From the NCBI GenBank assembly GCA_018806985.1, contig JADANN010000303.1, forward strand, positions 1 to 64,000: 64,000 nt of DNA, written 5' to 3'. The position numbers and the translations under genes were made by a program. Below, piece by piece: positions 25,128-38,029 of the stretch. This DNA is from Angiostrongylus vasorum. Taxonomy: Eukaryota > Nematoda > Chromadorea > Rhabditida > Metastrongylidae. Position 1 is the first letter of the stretch. The number at the start of each line of letters is the position of its first letter. A model generated the notes under the pieces. The model was not told the DNA's origin. It was given only the letters and a program-made list of their open reading frames with translations, and searched no databases.

Positions 25128-25527
25128 CCCTCCACTTACTTGGATACTTGGGTAGCTCGTCCTCACTTGTTTTGCGGGCGTCAGCATAATCTCCATTTTT
25201 TCGGAGTCTTGCTGACGAGCCATTGTGGGTATCCTAGAATCCCGAGGTCAGCCTGGCCAAAGTCTACCTTGGGTCGTCACCACCACGGGCAGTCGCTGCC
25301 CTTGTGGATCAGAGGACGATTTGCCACCATGTGACTAGTTCGATACCAGGACGGTGGTGGATCCTGGCATTGATTTACTCTTAGCTGGGCCTCCTGATGG
25401 AAAAAGCCGGGCTCTTTCTCAGCTTGGGAGACCCTGTTGGTGGGATGAATCCCTCCGCTGTACATGGCAGCCCGACAGCCAGGAACACCTCCTAACCACG
25501 ATAACGCGGCAAACCGTTGCGAGGGGC
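25128..25527 (-). mobile_element. SINE A copy (minus)
   Basis: Full-length type. The plus strand begins ACTTGGATACTTGGGTAGC and ends AACGCGGCAAACCGTTGCGA. Confidence 0.8.
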
Positions 25528-26429
25528 CTCCACTACTATTCGTGAAAATGAGATATCCAGCTGTTTGAGCACAAGTCACTAACAAAGTGACTATGTTACC
25601 TTTTTAACATTAACTGTCTTCAAATGAACGATGGGAAAGTTTATATGAGACTATCTCTTCGAGACTGCCAAACTACTGTTTAGAGCAAGATAGGCAGGTT
25701 TTCCTCCGTCCTTCCTCAGTCCTCAATATCGATGTCATTAATGAGCATACGACTGTCGATCTTCGGTGGCTGAGGGAAAAAGTGCCATTGTTATTGCCAC
25801 ATTACCTTGTTATTTAACGTAGTTTATTGAAACAACCGGTCAGTGTAATTCCGACAATACGCTACTTCTATGCAGTAAATTATGACATTGATAACTGTCG
25901 CGTCATCTGTTCCCTGTCTCCAGTTCATAAGTTAATCACTCATATCATTTCTAAAAAGAACGACATCACTTCCGAAGAGAACATTGGAAGGGCATGAGGT
26001 GGAGTTTAGAAAGAGTGAAGCGCTGTCATACACATCCACACCCCCATCACAATGATTAATGATCACGAGAATAGATTTCACTTTGGTTAACAGACATGCA
26101 CCTGAAAAAAAGCCTTCAAGCTATCGGAAACTGTTGTCGAAACATTTGATAACTATTGAGTTCATATTAAGCATAGAGACTTCATGAGTTATGCACAAAA
26201 ATTTGCAGCCAGAATCTCATTGCAGGAAAAACAGTGAGCCAAATTTACCAGCTCTTCTACGGAAATGTTGAGCTGAGAAGCAGAGTAGATCAGCGTATGA
26301 TACAGGCAAATACCAGCTAACAAAAGTGTGTGAAGCACTGTGGTAAAACAGTAAAAAGAAGTGTACCGAGAGGACAGAAGCAGTGTTTTGTGAACCTGGT
26401 AAGGTTGTATAAAGTAATGGGACTTTGAC

Positions 26430-27330
26430 TCGGATCAATGCGGTTCTGAAGAAGGCGAAGTCTTCGAAACATTAGCCCAAAAAAATATTTCCACATCGAT
26501 TTTGGGTCAGCTAAAGAATCCAAGGAAGCAATGGGACTTCGCTGGCCAGTGGGTTTTGCTCGCTTAAGGGACTCTCTGACCATCATATTTTTCTGTTAGT
26601 GTTTACGTTGGGATCTCTAACCAAGAAAAAAAATACTTGGTCTTCCTGCTGTGCGCCCTGTAGACACACTGACAGTTTTAGGAGACATATTTTTTTGTTA
26701 CTACCCTTCTAGTGCTTGAGGAGTGAGAGGACAAACAAACGAGGACAGCTATGAGACGTAATATTTTTGTTACTTGGCTTTCTGCACCATTGGTTGGCGT
26801 GGCCGTTAGCGGTTCGGTTAATGGTGGCGCTCAAAAACGAAAGACAGTCTTTCTCAGGTTTCTTCCGGGTGAAATTTATGTACTCCGACTTCTGGTTAAG
26901 CAATCGAAAACATTTGCCCATTACCTATTGTGTTGAACAGGTGACAAGACAGTCGTCGATGTACTTACAGCAGAGCAGTGGCTGGAGACCGAGTATGCCG
27001 CCTTCCACTTTAGACATGAACGAAGGGGTAAGGCTCGATGTCAGCCTCTGCCCTATTGCCAGTTCTCTGATTATTGCACGATATTTCTTGGACCACGTGG
27101 TAAACTTAAAGTAAAAGAGAACACTCTGGTGTTCATAGGACACGAAGACATAACGGAAATGACTTTGAAGTAAAAGTCATTATACTCGCATAAGAATTAA
27201 AACATCAGTGCGCAGAGTCTTGAACTACTCTGGATATGTTCCAAAAATCCAAAAAATGAACCTCAAAGAGAAATGGCTTGTGATAATGCGTGACTGTTTA
27301 CCTTATATCCGTCTCTTTACAACTATTTAG
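26430..27330 (-). mobile_element. Penelope-like reverse transcriptase fragment
   Basis: The minus frame 27143-26709 reads IGQRLTSSLTPSF, KVEGGILG, CCKYIDDCLVTCSTQ, one in-frame TAG, then MGKCFRLLNQKSEYINFTR. YIDD is the catalytic palm motif, and the KCF.LLN...EYI sequence after it is typical of Penelope-like elements. The enzyme copies RNA into DNA at chromosome breaks or nicks. The TAG falls a few residues after the active site, and 5' and 3' portions are missing. Element-end sequence appears on both sides in plus orientation (26439-26478 and 27235-27320), so the copy is rearranged. Confidence 0.75.
26439..26478 (+). ncRNA. Hammerhead-like motif, copy 5
   Basis: Reads GCGGTT, CTGAAGA, a short hairpin region, CGAAAC, ATT, AGCCC. 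Stem I keeps four pairs and ATT is an allowed NUH triplet. It lies beside the Penelope-like RT fragment. Confidence 0.35.
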
Positions 27331-27359
27331 CACGGAATTAACAGGACTACTAATATGAT

Positions 27360-27650
27360 AAGGGGTGCGTGTGGCGCAGTGTTCGGATGAGCCCTGCAAC
27401 ACGCACTTGGAGTCGATCACCGCGCCCATGGCCCACAAAGCCTTCCATCACTCCGGGGCCGGCAAATTGGTAGCAGACTTGTCTGCGAGGATAGCACCAC
27501 TAGCTAGATACATCGGCAGACCACCGCGAGTCATTGTAGAGGCCAGATATGCATTCAATCACCTCCAAACGATGCTTAATGAAGTCGAGTGCATGGTGCA
27601 TTCCCCAGGGATTGATCCACGCCGACAGCTTTATCTTTTTTTTAAATAAT
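27360..27650 (+). mobile_element. SINE B copy
   Basis: Full-length type: GTGTGGCGCAGTGTTCGGAT head, GAGTCGATCACCG B-box position, AGATATGCATTCAATCACC body and GGGATTGATCCACGCC end. Confidence 0.8.
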
Positions 27651-28427
27651 ATGATGACAGCAATTTTAATGTATATGAAGAAAGCGTTAGTGGGACAGCC
27701 GGCGCTTTGTTCGATGAGTTTCTGGACAGCAGCTCTATAGTTAATCTGCAGTTAATTCAACAATCCAAACAGTTTTTCATCGCTTCAGTCTTCAAACTCA
27801 TACCGTGTACCGTAAATTACGACACACATATTCCCGTTGCAACGTTATGAAGTTATAGAAATGCACAAAAGCAAGTAGCACCAGCTAATAAGCTACTGGG
27901 AGGATAGCGTGAAGAGAGCCAGAAGATGGATGCATACGGTCTCGAAAGTTCCTCACGATGTATGGTGCGGCACGAGAGCTGAACAAAAATCCAGTTAACG
28001 TTAGATAACGCGCAGTACAGGTACGATACCACGAGTAACCATCATCACGCAAGTGGGGAAGGTGATTCAATGTTCCGACCCACGTCAACGATCAAAGATG
28101 AGAGAAGACATAATGCATATGAACCACAACGATGGACAGGAAGAAGAAAGGCATGGTGCTTAGCGACTCGAAGAGGGAGAACCCACTAAACTAGTGTAGC
28201 ACTACGCCGCTGTTGAATTACATGCAACAATGGAAAATTCAGAGGCGTCCACTGGCGTCAGTCGTGAACCCAGGAAAAGACAGGTGCTACAGATGATGCT
28301 AGAAACGATAGTTATACGTGTAGATTGTTGATCGAAGACATGAATTGAAAGTGCCGTACGAAGGTGCTATTTTTTATGCATAATGTGCAAATCGAACGTC
28401 CGTAAAAAATGACGAACTGTTGATTGC

Positions 28428-28700
28428 TAGCCTAGTGGGTAGAGCTGCCCTGAAATAAAGTGGTTGTTAGTACGATCTTGCAGTTCGCTGCCATCAATCC
28501 TTTCATCCGTCTAGGGTCACTAGATTGCTATTAGACTTGTCTCAGAGAGTAGCAGCACTCAAAGCAACAGCAGGTCACCGCAAGTCATTGTATATGCCAG
28601 ATATGTACTGATTCAGCTCTAACCATGCTTGATGAAAACAAATACATATCGCATCCCTTAAAGATTGGTAGACACCAAACGGTTTATTCTTTTTATGCTT
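28428..28700 (+). mobile_element. Diverged SINE B relative with another tRNA-like head
   Basis: The head GCTAGCCTAGTGGGTAGAGC is a good tRNA A box, different from the other B copies. The body keeps AGACTTGTCTCAGAGAGTAGC, the CACCGCAAGTCATTGTA block and GCCAGATATGTACTG. Confidence 0.6.
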
Positions 28701-28704
28701 TAAC

Positions 28705-31430
28705 GCAAATGTTCTAGATCGATTGACTGGAAGAATTACAGTTGAGAAAAAGCCTTGTGTAGCAAAATACACCATAAAAAGGTGATGTATGGGATGCAAC
28801 GCTATAAGTCCAATTGCCTGCACTCATCACAAATCTGTTGCATTTAAAGGCATCTTGAGTGTTATGTGCTAATAAATAAAGGATCTGCAAACGCTAAGAG
28901 CCAGTTGGCAAATTGGAATATATTGAGGCTATAAATGTAACGTTAACGAAATATTTTCTAATGTTACGCAGTCGATAAATCGATAAACAGTTATATAATA
29001 CAAGCACAAGAAAAGATTATTGTTATCCCTACTTTTATAGCATTAGGTATTCTGTTACTACCACTCATACAACTACTATTACGTAACATTGCACCGGGTA
29101 CGAAAGAGAACCATGTAAGCGCTTTTTTCCTCAACACGAGATAAATTAATGGGTTGAAACCAAACCTAAAGTGTGACTGACAGAATTGCTAAAGCATTTC
29201 ATATCAAATAACTCCAGAAAGGAATCATATCCTTTACTTCTGCTACTTTAGTGTTTCAAATAACAAAATTCGCTTGTGGGATGAAGTTAAGGTACTTTTC
29301 TTTTTTACCAAATTACATTTAACAGCATGTTAACACATAGGCTTGAATCTGGTTTTTCGATAATTGGCAAAAGATTTCCCCATTGTTTAGGCATCTTAGT
29401 AACTCAAACGTAAATTTATAGAGGATACTTTGTCCTATCACATTAGTCGTGCATATAAACTTTACAAAGTGTTCTTTCAAATCTAAACATGTGTAGAATC
29501 AAGGCTTTCAAAAAAGGTGGCAGCCTAGCTTTTTAACATTTCCATGGAATGCGCGGCAGATGCAGACGTAAGCGATAGATTGGAGGACACCGTGCCTTTC
29601 AGAACGAATTCGTATGAGGAATGAAGCAGTAAAGTGCAAGGAACACAAGTCATCAGCTCCAGAAAATCGAAATTTCGTCTTGGTGGAACAAGATGTCCTG
29701 CATCTATCCGTATTTTTTCCTAGTTTATGCTTTGACTACAGAAATCTAATACCGGCTAGAATGTCAGTTTGGAATTTAAAGTGACACTTGGATTCGCAAC
29801 CACTGCATTGCATCCAATGCAGCTCGAGCATTGTGTTAAGTAAGGTATAATGGGAAGTTGTAAGCCATAACATTTCCCCTTGGTCGTTTCTACGATTCCC
29901 TAATAGCACACATCTAAATTTGTCAGTGCAGAAGATCACAGCCTGAAATTCGTCCTTGGAAGCAGTTTTGCATCACAACTTTCACATCAAAAACCTCCTA
30001 ATAATTTCGATACAGAATCGACTAATATTGCTAAACGTTTGAAATAGAGTACTTCGAGCATACCGCACTGGAGGCAGGCCTCTCCACATTCCACGAGCAA
30101 GCGAAGACATATTCACTGTGACATTGGAAATAAACCTGTGTAAAGAACTCTCACAAAGAGCAGATGTTGTCTATATTAGAAAGGACTGGTAAATACTGCA
30201 CATTTAAGCTCCAGTTTTGGTAAAATAATACATCTGCGGTAACAATCCTTATTTATTCACACTGCAAGACACAACAACGAAAGAGAATTGGAAGTCAACA
30301 TTTTAAAAACCCTTAGGTAACTGTCGAATACAAAGAAGACACTTTTGCTTAAAAGAATATTTGTCGAAATAAAAAAAGTAAAACCAGACTATGAGAGTAA
30401 ATGGAACAATGCAATGTGTGAAATGAACAGACAAACATTTACAGGAACAGAATATGACATGTTGTACAGTAGTTATCGAAGTCACTGTCTCTTTCGTTTA
30501 TAGATGGTTGCACAGTAGGGAAATATAGGAATGCATATGAAAACAGCGATTAAGCCTGCGACACTACAAAGCAAAGAGCGAAAAAACTCGATTGAACGCA
30601 AATGGGAGAAAGACGCTTGAATCATAAAGGCTGAAGTGATACGACATTATAAGGCTTATATTTCAACATTCAGCCTAATAGATGGAATGAGGCAGAAACC
30701 AGCTGTGTTCAACGAGTACTGGCAACCAACGGACATAGTAGAATATGAGGCATTTGTAGTCAGTTCAGTCTCGAACGTGAACAACGTGGCCGTTGCTCAG
30801 GTCTTGTGAACGAAATACACGAGCTCACGCTTGTGAAAGAATTACATTAGAACCACGTTCTTCAGATTTACTTTTTGCCCTTGTCTGCTTACCACTACTA
30901 AAAGGGTGCAAGGACTTCATTGACGAGTAGCCCTATAATGTAACAACGTTCTTCTCTCTTTCTCTTTCTCTTTGGAACACAGTACCATAGGAAATAACAG
31001 ACGAAAATCACGCTTAGATAGAGTAGTCAACAACGTCACTAATCATCAAATCCGACTTTCGTGAGGAAATTTTGGCTTCATTAACTGCTACAACGACATT
31101 GAAAAAGAAACAGAAATATGCCGTAACATTTGTACGCTGACAGCTGATTCACAAAAATGTAGCCTACGATCCCATCCTAAGAATCAACCAACTGGATTGA
31201 GTCATATGGAGATTCTATAAAGTTGGGAAAAAGCTATCACTCTTCTTTATCATTCACAACGCTGTTGTATGGCAGATTCAACTTTAATATTCTAATTTAC
31301 ACGAAATTTGCAATAAACACTAACAGATGATGATTACAAACTCTGATCTGTTCATATTACCTTAGACCGCGAAAGAAAACATTCGGTTGTTGCGAGATCT
31401 AACAGCAATTTTGATACGCATACTTTCATC
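28705..31430. other. AT-rich intergenic DNA downstream of the KH gene
   Basis: It probably includes the 3' untranslated region of the KH-protein gene near 31430. No further exon or repeat was recognised. Confidence 0.5.
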
Positions 31431-31433
31431 GGA

Positions 31434-34400
31434 TTAAAACTGCTGCTGTTGCCGTGAATGAAATTGTCTTGCAACATTAACAACTTGCGCTTGTGGACTA
31501 AAATAGGAACAATATTGTCCCACGCTTCCATCAGACGTTAGATTGTTTGCGTTCGACAGCGCCGACGCTGATGTAGCACCCGAAGACAGCGGATTCTCGA
31601 ATGCAGCTGCTGCAGCACCAAGTGCAGCGTCCTGGTTCCTCTGGGCCTCGACAAACGTCCTGTGGTCATAAAGTCCCATAGACCTACAATCCTTACAAAA
31701 GTGCAAGATATACGGAATATAGCTAAGTGTCACGCAATCACAGCTGTGACAAAACCAATTTCTACCAATTTTATACACTCACTTTAGTACTACACTCGTT
31801 TTTAGCATAAGGTTTTTCTTCTGAACGACTTAATTTTTTTTTAGTTCCTACATGTTACAATGATGCTAACCTAATAAACAACTGAGAATGAGGAGGAAAT
31901 ATTTCGATAAAAACAGATGTGCTATCGGACGCAACGGATATCAAGCATTAGTGAACATCGTTACTGTGTATCTAGTTTGTAGAAGCTATTATCTGAGAAA
32001 TCTTCCCTTACTTAGCAAAAAAAAACAAAAAAACCAACTTGTAATAGTCCACCCATTGGGCGGAAGAAGCTGGTGAGTCCATCTGTAGGTTTGTGGAACT
32101 TTGCACAGCATCGTATTTATTTTGAGCATCAGCTGTAAGGTGCACAGCACCGTAGGTATCTTGAGCATTAGCTGTGGGATGCACAGCAGCGTAGATATTT
32201 TGAGCATCAGATGTGAAGTGCACAGCACCATAGGCATTCTGAGCATCAGCTGTAGGGTGCACAGCAGCATAAACATTCTGAGCATTAGCTGTGGGGTGCA
32301 CAGCACCGTAGGTATTCTGAGCATTAACTGTGGTGTGCACAGCAGAATAGGCATTCTGAGCATCAGCTGTAGGGTGCACAGCACCGTAGGTATTGTGAGC
32401 ATTAACTGTGGGGTGCACAGCACCGTAGGTATTCTGAGCATTAACTGTGGTGTGCACAGCAGCATAGGCATTCTGAGCATCAGCTGTAGGGTGCACAGCA
32501 CCGTAGGTATTGTGAGCATTAACTGTGGGGTGCACAGCACCGTAGGTATTCTGAGCATTAGCTGAGGGGTGCTGGGCAGCGTAGGTATTTTGAGCATCAG
32601 CTGTGGGGTGCACAGCACCGTAGGTGTTCTGAGCATTAGCTGTGAGGTGCACAGCACCGTAGGTGTTTTGAGTATTAGCTGTAGGAACAGCATAAAACTG
32701 TCCTGTATGGTTGGTCCACCCAACACCATTATCGGCTTGTTGTGCTGAAATCGGTACGTGTAATGGAAAAACACCAGTTCCTAGCAATTAAATGTAGAAA
32801 TTTTCTTAAAACACACCGTATGCGTTGTTCCAGAGACTACCACCATACAGCTCGTTGTATTGTGGTATATTAAAATTATGGGCATTTGGTGCAACCCCGC
32901 CAGTGAATGGAGAGAAAGGAGTCTTTGCAGGAAGGTTACCGATCTGATAAAAAGCACATCTTTAGATAGACCGCTTATATTAATTTGTAGCAGTGTGAAG
33001 AAAAAATGAATGAATCGTTATGTTCATTAAACCCCTACATGTGTAGTGTTATAAAGGCTAATATTATTATCGACAACATCCATATAAAGCATAAGGGATA
33101 AAGCTCTCGGCGTTGATCAATCCCTTTAGGGATGCGCCATGCACTCAACTCCATCAAACACCTTTTGGAGGCGACTGAATCCATACCTGGCCTTTACAAT
33201 GACTCCCCGTGGCCTACCGATGTATCGAGCCAATGCTACCATCCTCCATATCCTCCAAGACAAGTCTGTTACCAATTTGCCGACCCTGGAGGGATGGAAG
33301 GCTTGACAGGCCCTGGGCGCGAAGATCAATCCCACGTGTGTGTTGCAAGGTGCCTCCGACCAGTGCGTCACACGCGCCCATCGATATATGGTTAACAAAA
33401 ACCAGAGTTTGATGAAAATGTCGAAAAAATTCATATAAAAGGGTTTCCGTAAAAGGTCTAACACAAGATTCAAATCTGGACATTGAAACAGTAAAAAGAT
33501 GGAACTCAATCCATCACCTACACGTTCAACACGGTGACTCTGTAGATGTAAATGTTTACCTTGATGCGCATAATGTGTTGAGCACGATGAATTTGGAACG
33601 CAGTGCCGCGGATGGTGAACACCTGTAGAAGAGAAAAGAATATCAAGATCGAATTATAATATGCAAACGAGTTTTTTCAAATCGACACACCGTGTGCTCC
33701 TTATTTGGATGAGGGTCACGACAGACCGCACAGTATGCGCCTGTTTCATGGTTAATCTGTTTAATAGTCCTCCCTTTTTTACCTATTATGAGACCCGCCT
33801 TGTCTGACGGAACATACATATAGAAGACCTAAAGTTGATTTCTCATGTTGAGTATCACGATTAAAAATTCTACGGTAATCATTTAAAGCTATAAAATTCT
33901 CAAAATAGTGGTTCTAAGTAGACGTGTTTCACCACTTACACCCTGCGTTTCATTCTCTGTTCCTTACCAGTTCGAAATTCCTCAATATGTAGTAGTAGAA
34001 GTTTCAACGTGAAGATTAAAATTACATAATAACAAGCCGAGAAATTTGTAACGACTATGCTAAGAGTAACAAACAGAAAATGTATATAGAAAGATTGACG
34101 CATAGGAAGATGTGAAAAAAGGAAGTACAGCTAACGCTTCTCCACATAAATACCTAATTTCCCAACTTAATATTAGACATCCTCCCAACGGTTTACCGCT
34201 GATCATGGCTGAGAGGTGTTCCTGGGTGCCGGACTGCGATGTAAAACGGGCGGATTCGTCCCCAAGGGAGGGTCTCCAAGCTGAGAAGGAGTCCGGCATT
34301 TCCATCAGGAAGCCTAGCTAAGAGTAAACCAACACCAGGATCCGCCACCGTCATGGTATCAAAGTCGCATGGTGGTAAATCTCCCTCTGATCCACAAGGG

Positions 34401-36429
34401 TTGCGACTGCCCGTGGTGGTGAAGACCTGGAGCAGACCTTGGCCAGGCTGACCTCGGCATTCCAGGGAACCACAATGGCTTAACCAGCAAATCTCCGAAA
34501 AGTGATGATTATGGTGGGGCTCGCACAACCAGTAAGGACGGGTCGTTCAAGTATCAAGTAAGTAAGTAATAGTAAATATCTGCGGAACAGTTTCAATCAT
34601 AAAGCAACAAAAACGTGTACCATGACAAACTACCACGCTTTCGTTGGACAAATTTAGAGGATGTCAGTATTTCCAAAACATTAAAGAACGACACAACAAC
34701 CAAATTGTATGACCCATCTCTGTTTCTCCTGCCAGAGGCGAAATATTAAAGTTTCTACGTACCAGTTCACGAATGTGTCCAGTGACTGTGAACATCCGGT
34801 TACGAGATCCTATAACGACTGCACATGTCGTAGATGACGCTGGATCACCTGTGAAAATTAACGGAATGGTATAGTGAATCAGTTATCAACACTAATAGCA
34901 TACCACAAGAGACTCGTGAAAAAAAGAAATAGAAACAGAGAACAACTAGGACGTCTTTTACGTCGAACTTGATGAAAACTTATACAACAAATACATTCAA
35001 TTTAAGGACAATTTCTCTTTGGAACACTTCGGCAGTGATTTTAGCGTCACCTGTCGTCAAATAGGAACAGGAAGATCCAAATTTATAGCCTCAGTTTGGC
35101 AGCACTCACCATCTGCTTTCAGATGAACCTTGATGCCTGTTTCCAGGGATACCTGTTTTTTTCGTTCGCCATCTTTTTTTACCATGCCACCACGCAAACG
35201 TTGCATCATTCGCTGAAGGTTTCGCCTTTAGGAAATCAGCTGAGTAATAACATAAAGAAAACTCATAGTGAACACAATGATATGATAACTGTTTGACATC
35301 TTATCACCTGCTTAGTTCCAGATCTGTTTGAGTATTGACGGGGCATCGCACTACGTTCTTCGCAAGATAATAAATCTCTTACTAATCGTCTTGCCAGCTC
35401 AACCTGAAATATTGCAACATTAATTTCAATGTCAATGTAACGTGAACCATAGCATTCTGTTGATCTGCAGCAAAAGCCACAGCTTGAACCCACCTTTTTA
35501 CGAGCACCAGTAATGCTCAGAAATTTCGGCACTGCTGTAACTTCTTTTGATTGTTGTATCATTGACATAGAGCAGCCACTTCGTTCCTAAACAATCTTAC
35601 ATTAGAAGAACAATGAAAAGGCAGCTCTAAAACGAAATTCTATGCTTGTAAACTCAGCTGTGCTCGTTCTCATGTGAAACGAAAAGGCATAAAACGAAAA
35701 CATTCCGTACAGCGCAAAGCTCTTCAGACAGTTAAGTTGCTATTCAATAGATAATTCGCTAACGATTAATAAATGACAATACGCTTCTCCAAATAAGAAG
35801 TTGAGTTATTGCTGCGTATAAAGAAATTACTTGATAATTTTGAACATCTGCTGCTCAATGGCGAAATTTCTTGAAACGTAACATTGTCAGATAGAGGCCT
35901 CACAAATGCAACACCTATTCTTCAGTTGATTCTGTAAAAAGACTAGCACTACGATGACAGTACTTTGCCAGTCTCTAAATGTAAATGTTCTAAATTACGT
36001 ATCAAGAAACAAAACAGTCCAGAACATGACATGCGACATGCGTTTGGATTCAATCGACTGTCACAACTTGCACATGTGAAATGTTTTGTTCACACTAAGA
36101 ACTCTAGCTACAATACTTAGTGCCAACGTAGACTACAGCCTTACTTTTATCGCTTTCAAACTACTGAAACCCTTTCTAACTGAAAAAGGCTAAGGATCTG
36201 CAAACTAATGTTCCACTATAGGAAATTAATCCCGCTAATAAAGGAGATTATTTCTGTATTTCTACCACCTGGAGCAGCTTAATTGTCCTGCCCTTCTTCC
36301 CAATAACGAGGCCAGCTTTTTCCGGTGGAATGGAGATTTTGATCGTAACTTCAGTTCCATCCGAAGAAATGATGTTCTGAGCTGAACGATGAAATCTCGC
36401 ATTTGCACTCACGTTTTTCATTTTTTTAC
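31434..36429 (-). CDS. FUBP/KSRP-like KH-domain RNA-binding protein, ten exons, 5' end not found
   Basis: Exons in transcript order: 36429-36269, 35586-35494, 35403-35308, 35212-35110, 34848-34763, 33828-33691, 33622-33560, 32943-32817, 32780-32039 and 31683-31434 (TAA). All introns are GT-AG and every phase agrees, giving about 618 residues. The first KH domain carries the GKKG loop (PPEKAGLVIGKKG) and continues over three exons to ARRLVRDLL. The second has only the later part of a KH fold. The third again has a GKKG loop (PSDKAGLIIGKKG) and ends RAQHIMRIK. A linker, a 15-copy tandem repeat, a DYYKSMG motif like the Tyr-rich C-terminal motifs of FUBP, and a Gln-rich tail follow. The family binds single-stranded nucleic acid in the nucleus and affects transcription and mRNA fate. 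The KH1 exon needs an upstream phase-1 exon that I could not place. The 36-base intron at 32781-32816 is unusually short. Two introns contain SINEs. Confidence 0.85.
32095..32679 (-). repeat. Coding minisatellite, 15 x 39 bases, in the KH gene
   Basis: Fifteen direct units of 39 bases encode a 13-residue motif close to ANAQNTYGAVHPT. Tyr is invariant and most units have the A-V-H core. Units 5-7 and 8-10 match as a block of three, a second level of duplication (117 bases). Because 39 is a multiple of three, frames on both strands stay open across the array. Only the minus frame that fits the flanking splice sites is taken as coding. Confidence 0.95.
33088..33385 (-). mobile_element. SINE B copy (minus), in a KH-gene intron
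   Basis: On the minus strand it runs from GTGTGACGCACTGGTCGGAG to GGGATTGATCAACGCCGAG. It lies sense-oriented in intron 32944-33559 of the KH-protein gene. Confidence 0.8.
34172..34568 (+). mobile_element. SINE A copy (plus), in a KH-gene intron
   Basis: It begins CCTCCCAACGGTTTACCGC and ends with TTCAAGTATCAAGTAAGTA. This clean 3' end defines the tail of the family. It lies antisense in the intron 33829-34762 of the KH-protein gene. Confidence 0.85.
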
Positions 36430-37840
36430 CTGAAACGACATACAATCAAAAAGAAACAACTTCTAACGCTTCCTTAGTGCTCTTGATAGGCGATCAATAG
36501 TGGTATATTTCATTATGCGTAGAACCATTGACATACATAACGACAGAGGCGTTTTTTCATTGCATGATAAGTTTCTCAAGTTCCATCCCCGATTCAAAGA
36601 GGTGGTCCCAAAACAACCAGACCTATACAAAAATTCGCCCAACAGACGTCAACTGTATGTTCACCAATCATCGGGTAACTTTAGTTGCCACATTACTCTT
36701 ATAAATTCCTCATTCGTAATTGTCGAGAGTAACGACTACTTATAAAATTCGCAGATGGCGGTAGGGGGAAGAGCCTCATAATTCCGTTATCCAGCCTCTG
36801 GTACACATGAGAAAGCTCATCTGTCCACAGTGATCTGCTCGAAACCACTTAGATGTGAGCGGTTGGTGATTAATACTATTTAAGTGCTCAGAAAGTTGTA
36901 AGTAGCAGAATAGTAATCACAGTGCTTAACGCATTAATAAAAATGAGGATACTTGGAGCAGAAAAAAATACGCGAGTAAGATCATGCACAGTGAAAATAC
37001 CGACGCTGTCAAAACGCGCGGGAACGCGACTGTAAGCAAAGATGTGAAATCTCGTCCCAGCTGGAAAACCGTGCGGCGCAGTCTTCTCAAGTGACTGGCC
37101 CAAACAAGAATTCTTTACAACGTTTCTTTTTTGCAACTCGATTGTTTGACATTTCACATAAGTAGCAAGCGTTCCTTGAGCTACGATTAGCTGCACGATT
37201 CATGCCTCGATACGACCTCGAAAACTGAGGGAATTCGACATTTTCGTCCTGACAGCCAGTTAAGAGTAAGCCGTTGCCGTTAATAGAAGTCTTCCTAGGA
37301 AGAACCTAATTGAAAGGTTGTGAATCTCCTTTCAATCCACGACGCCCATCGCAAGAACCTCACGACGCTATTTTTCCTGGATCCTTAAGAAAAGACAGCG
37401 TCGACACAAGTAACAACAACGATTGAATGAAAGCTGTGCGTTGGCGACATCATTAAACTTCACGAATACGGATCAATCACCTATCAAGTATCGGTTTACT
37501 TTCTGAGTTTCTTTCTTCAGTCAGTATGGAAATTCAAATATCACACAATGCCTACTGATCCGGCTTTCTGTTAAGACACCGTATTTTTCCCTGCCTATTG
37601 TATGTCAGTTCTTTCAAAATTCCACAAACAAATTAATTCCACGATGCTAACTGATTCACGGAGTCATAGGCGCACAAGAGGGAAATGGTTCTGAAATAAT
37701 ACAAGGTAATAGAAATGGGTGGAGAACCTTATAGTGCAGTACTCTGAAATGAGGTGCAGGAATTCAGCGTCGTTTCGAAATTAAAAGAAATCCCACAACT
37801 ATTTCATCAAGCAAACACACTCAGAACACATCATAACATA

Positions 37841-37949
37841 CTCACAGTTTTTTGAACTGCGCCAAAACACCGTTGGCTCCTGAAGCAAAAATGCCATCCT
37901 GAGCCCTCAATTGATCTGTCACGCTCCAGCCGGAGTGTTTCTTGATCTA
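37841..37949 (-). CDS. Isolated candidate exon, product unknown
   Basis: Reading on the minus strand, a TTTTTTAG acceptor is followed by an open frame starting IKKHSGWSVTDQL, through DGIFASGANG, to AQFKK. It ends at a good GTGAGT donor in phase 2. It lies upstream of the KH-protein gene, but its phase does not join the first KH exon directly. It belongs either to a missing 5' part with another exon between, or to another gene. I do not recognise the sequence. Confidence 0.4.
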
Positions 37950-38029
37950 AAAAATACCTGATTAATTGGATTTGGATCAATTGAAAGCTTTACAGTGAGG
38001 GGCATAACAATTGTATTGGTTATCTTACG

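Noticed and set aside
32101..32565. Plus-strand frame of 154 codons and a second minus frame of 261 codons over the minisatellite
   Set aside because: The 39-base unit keeps every stop-free frame open. Only the minus frame joins flanking exons with correct phases.
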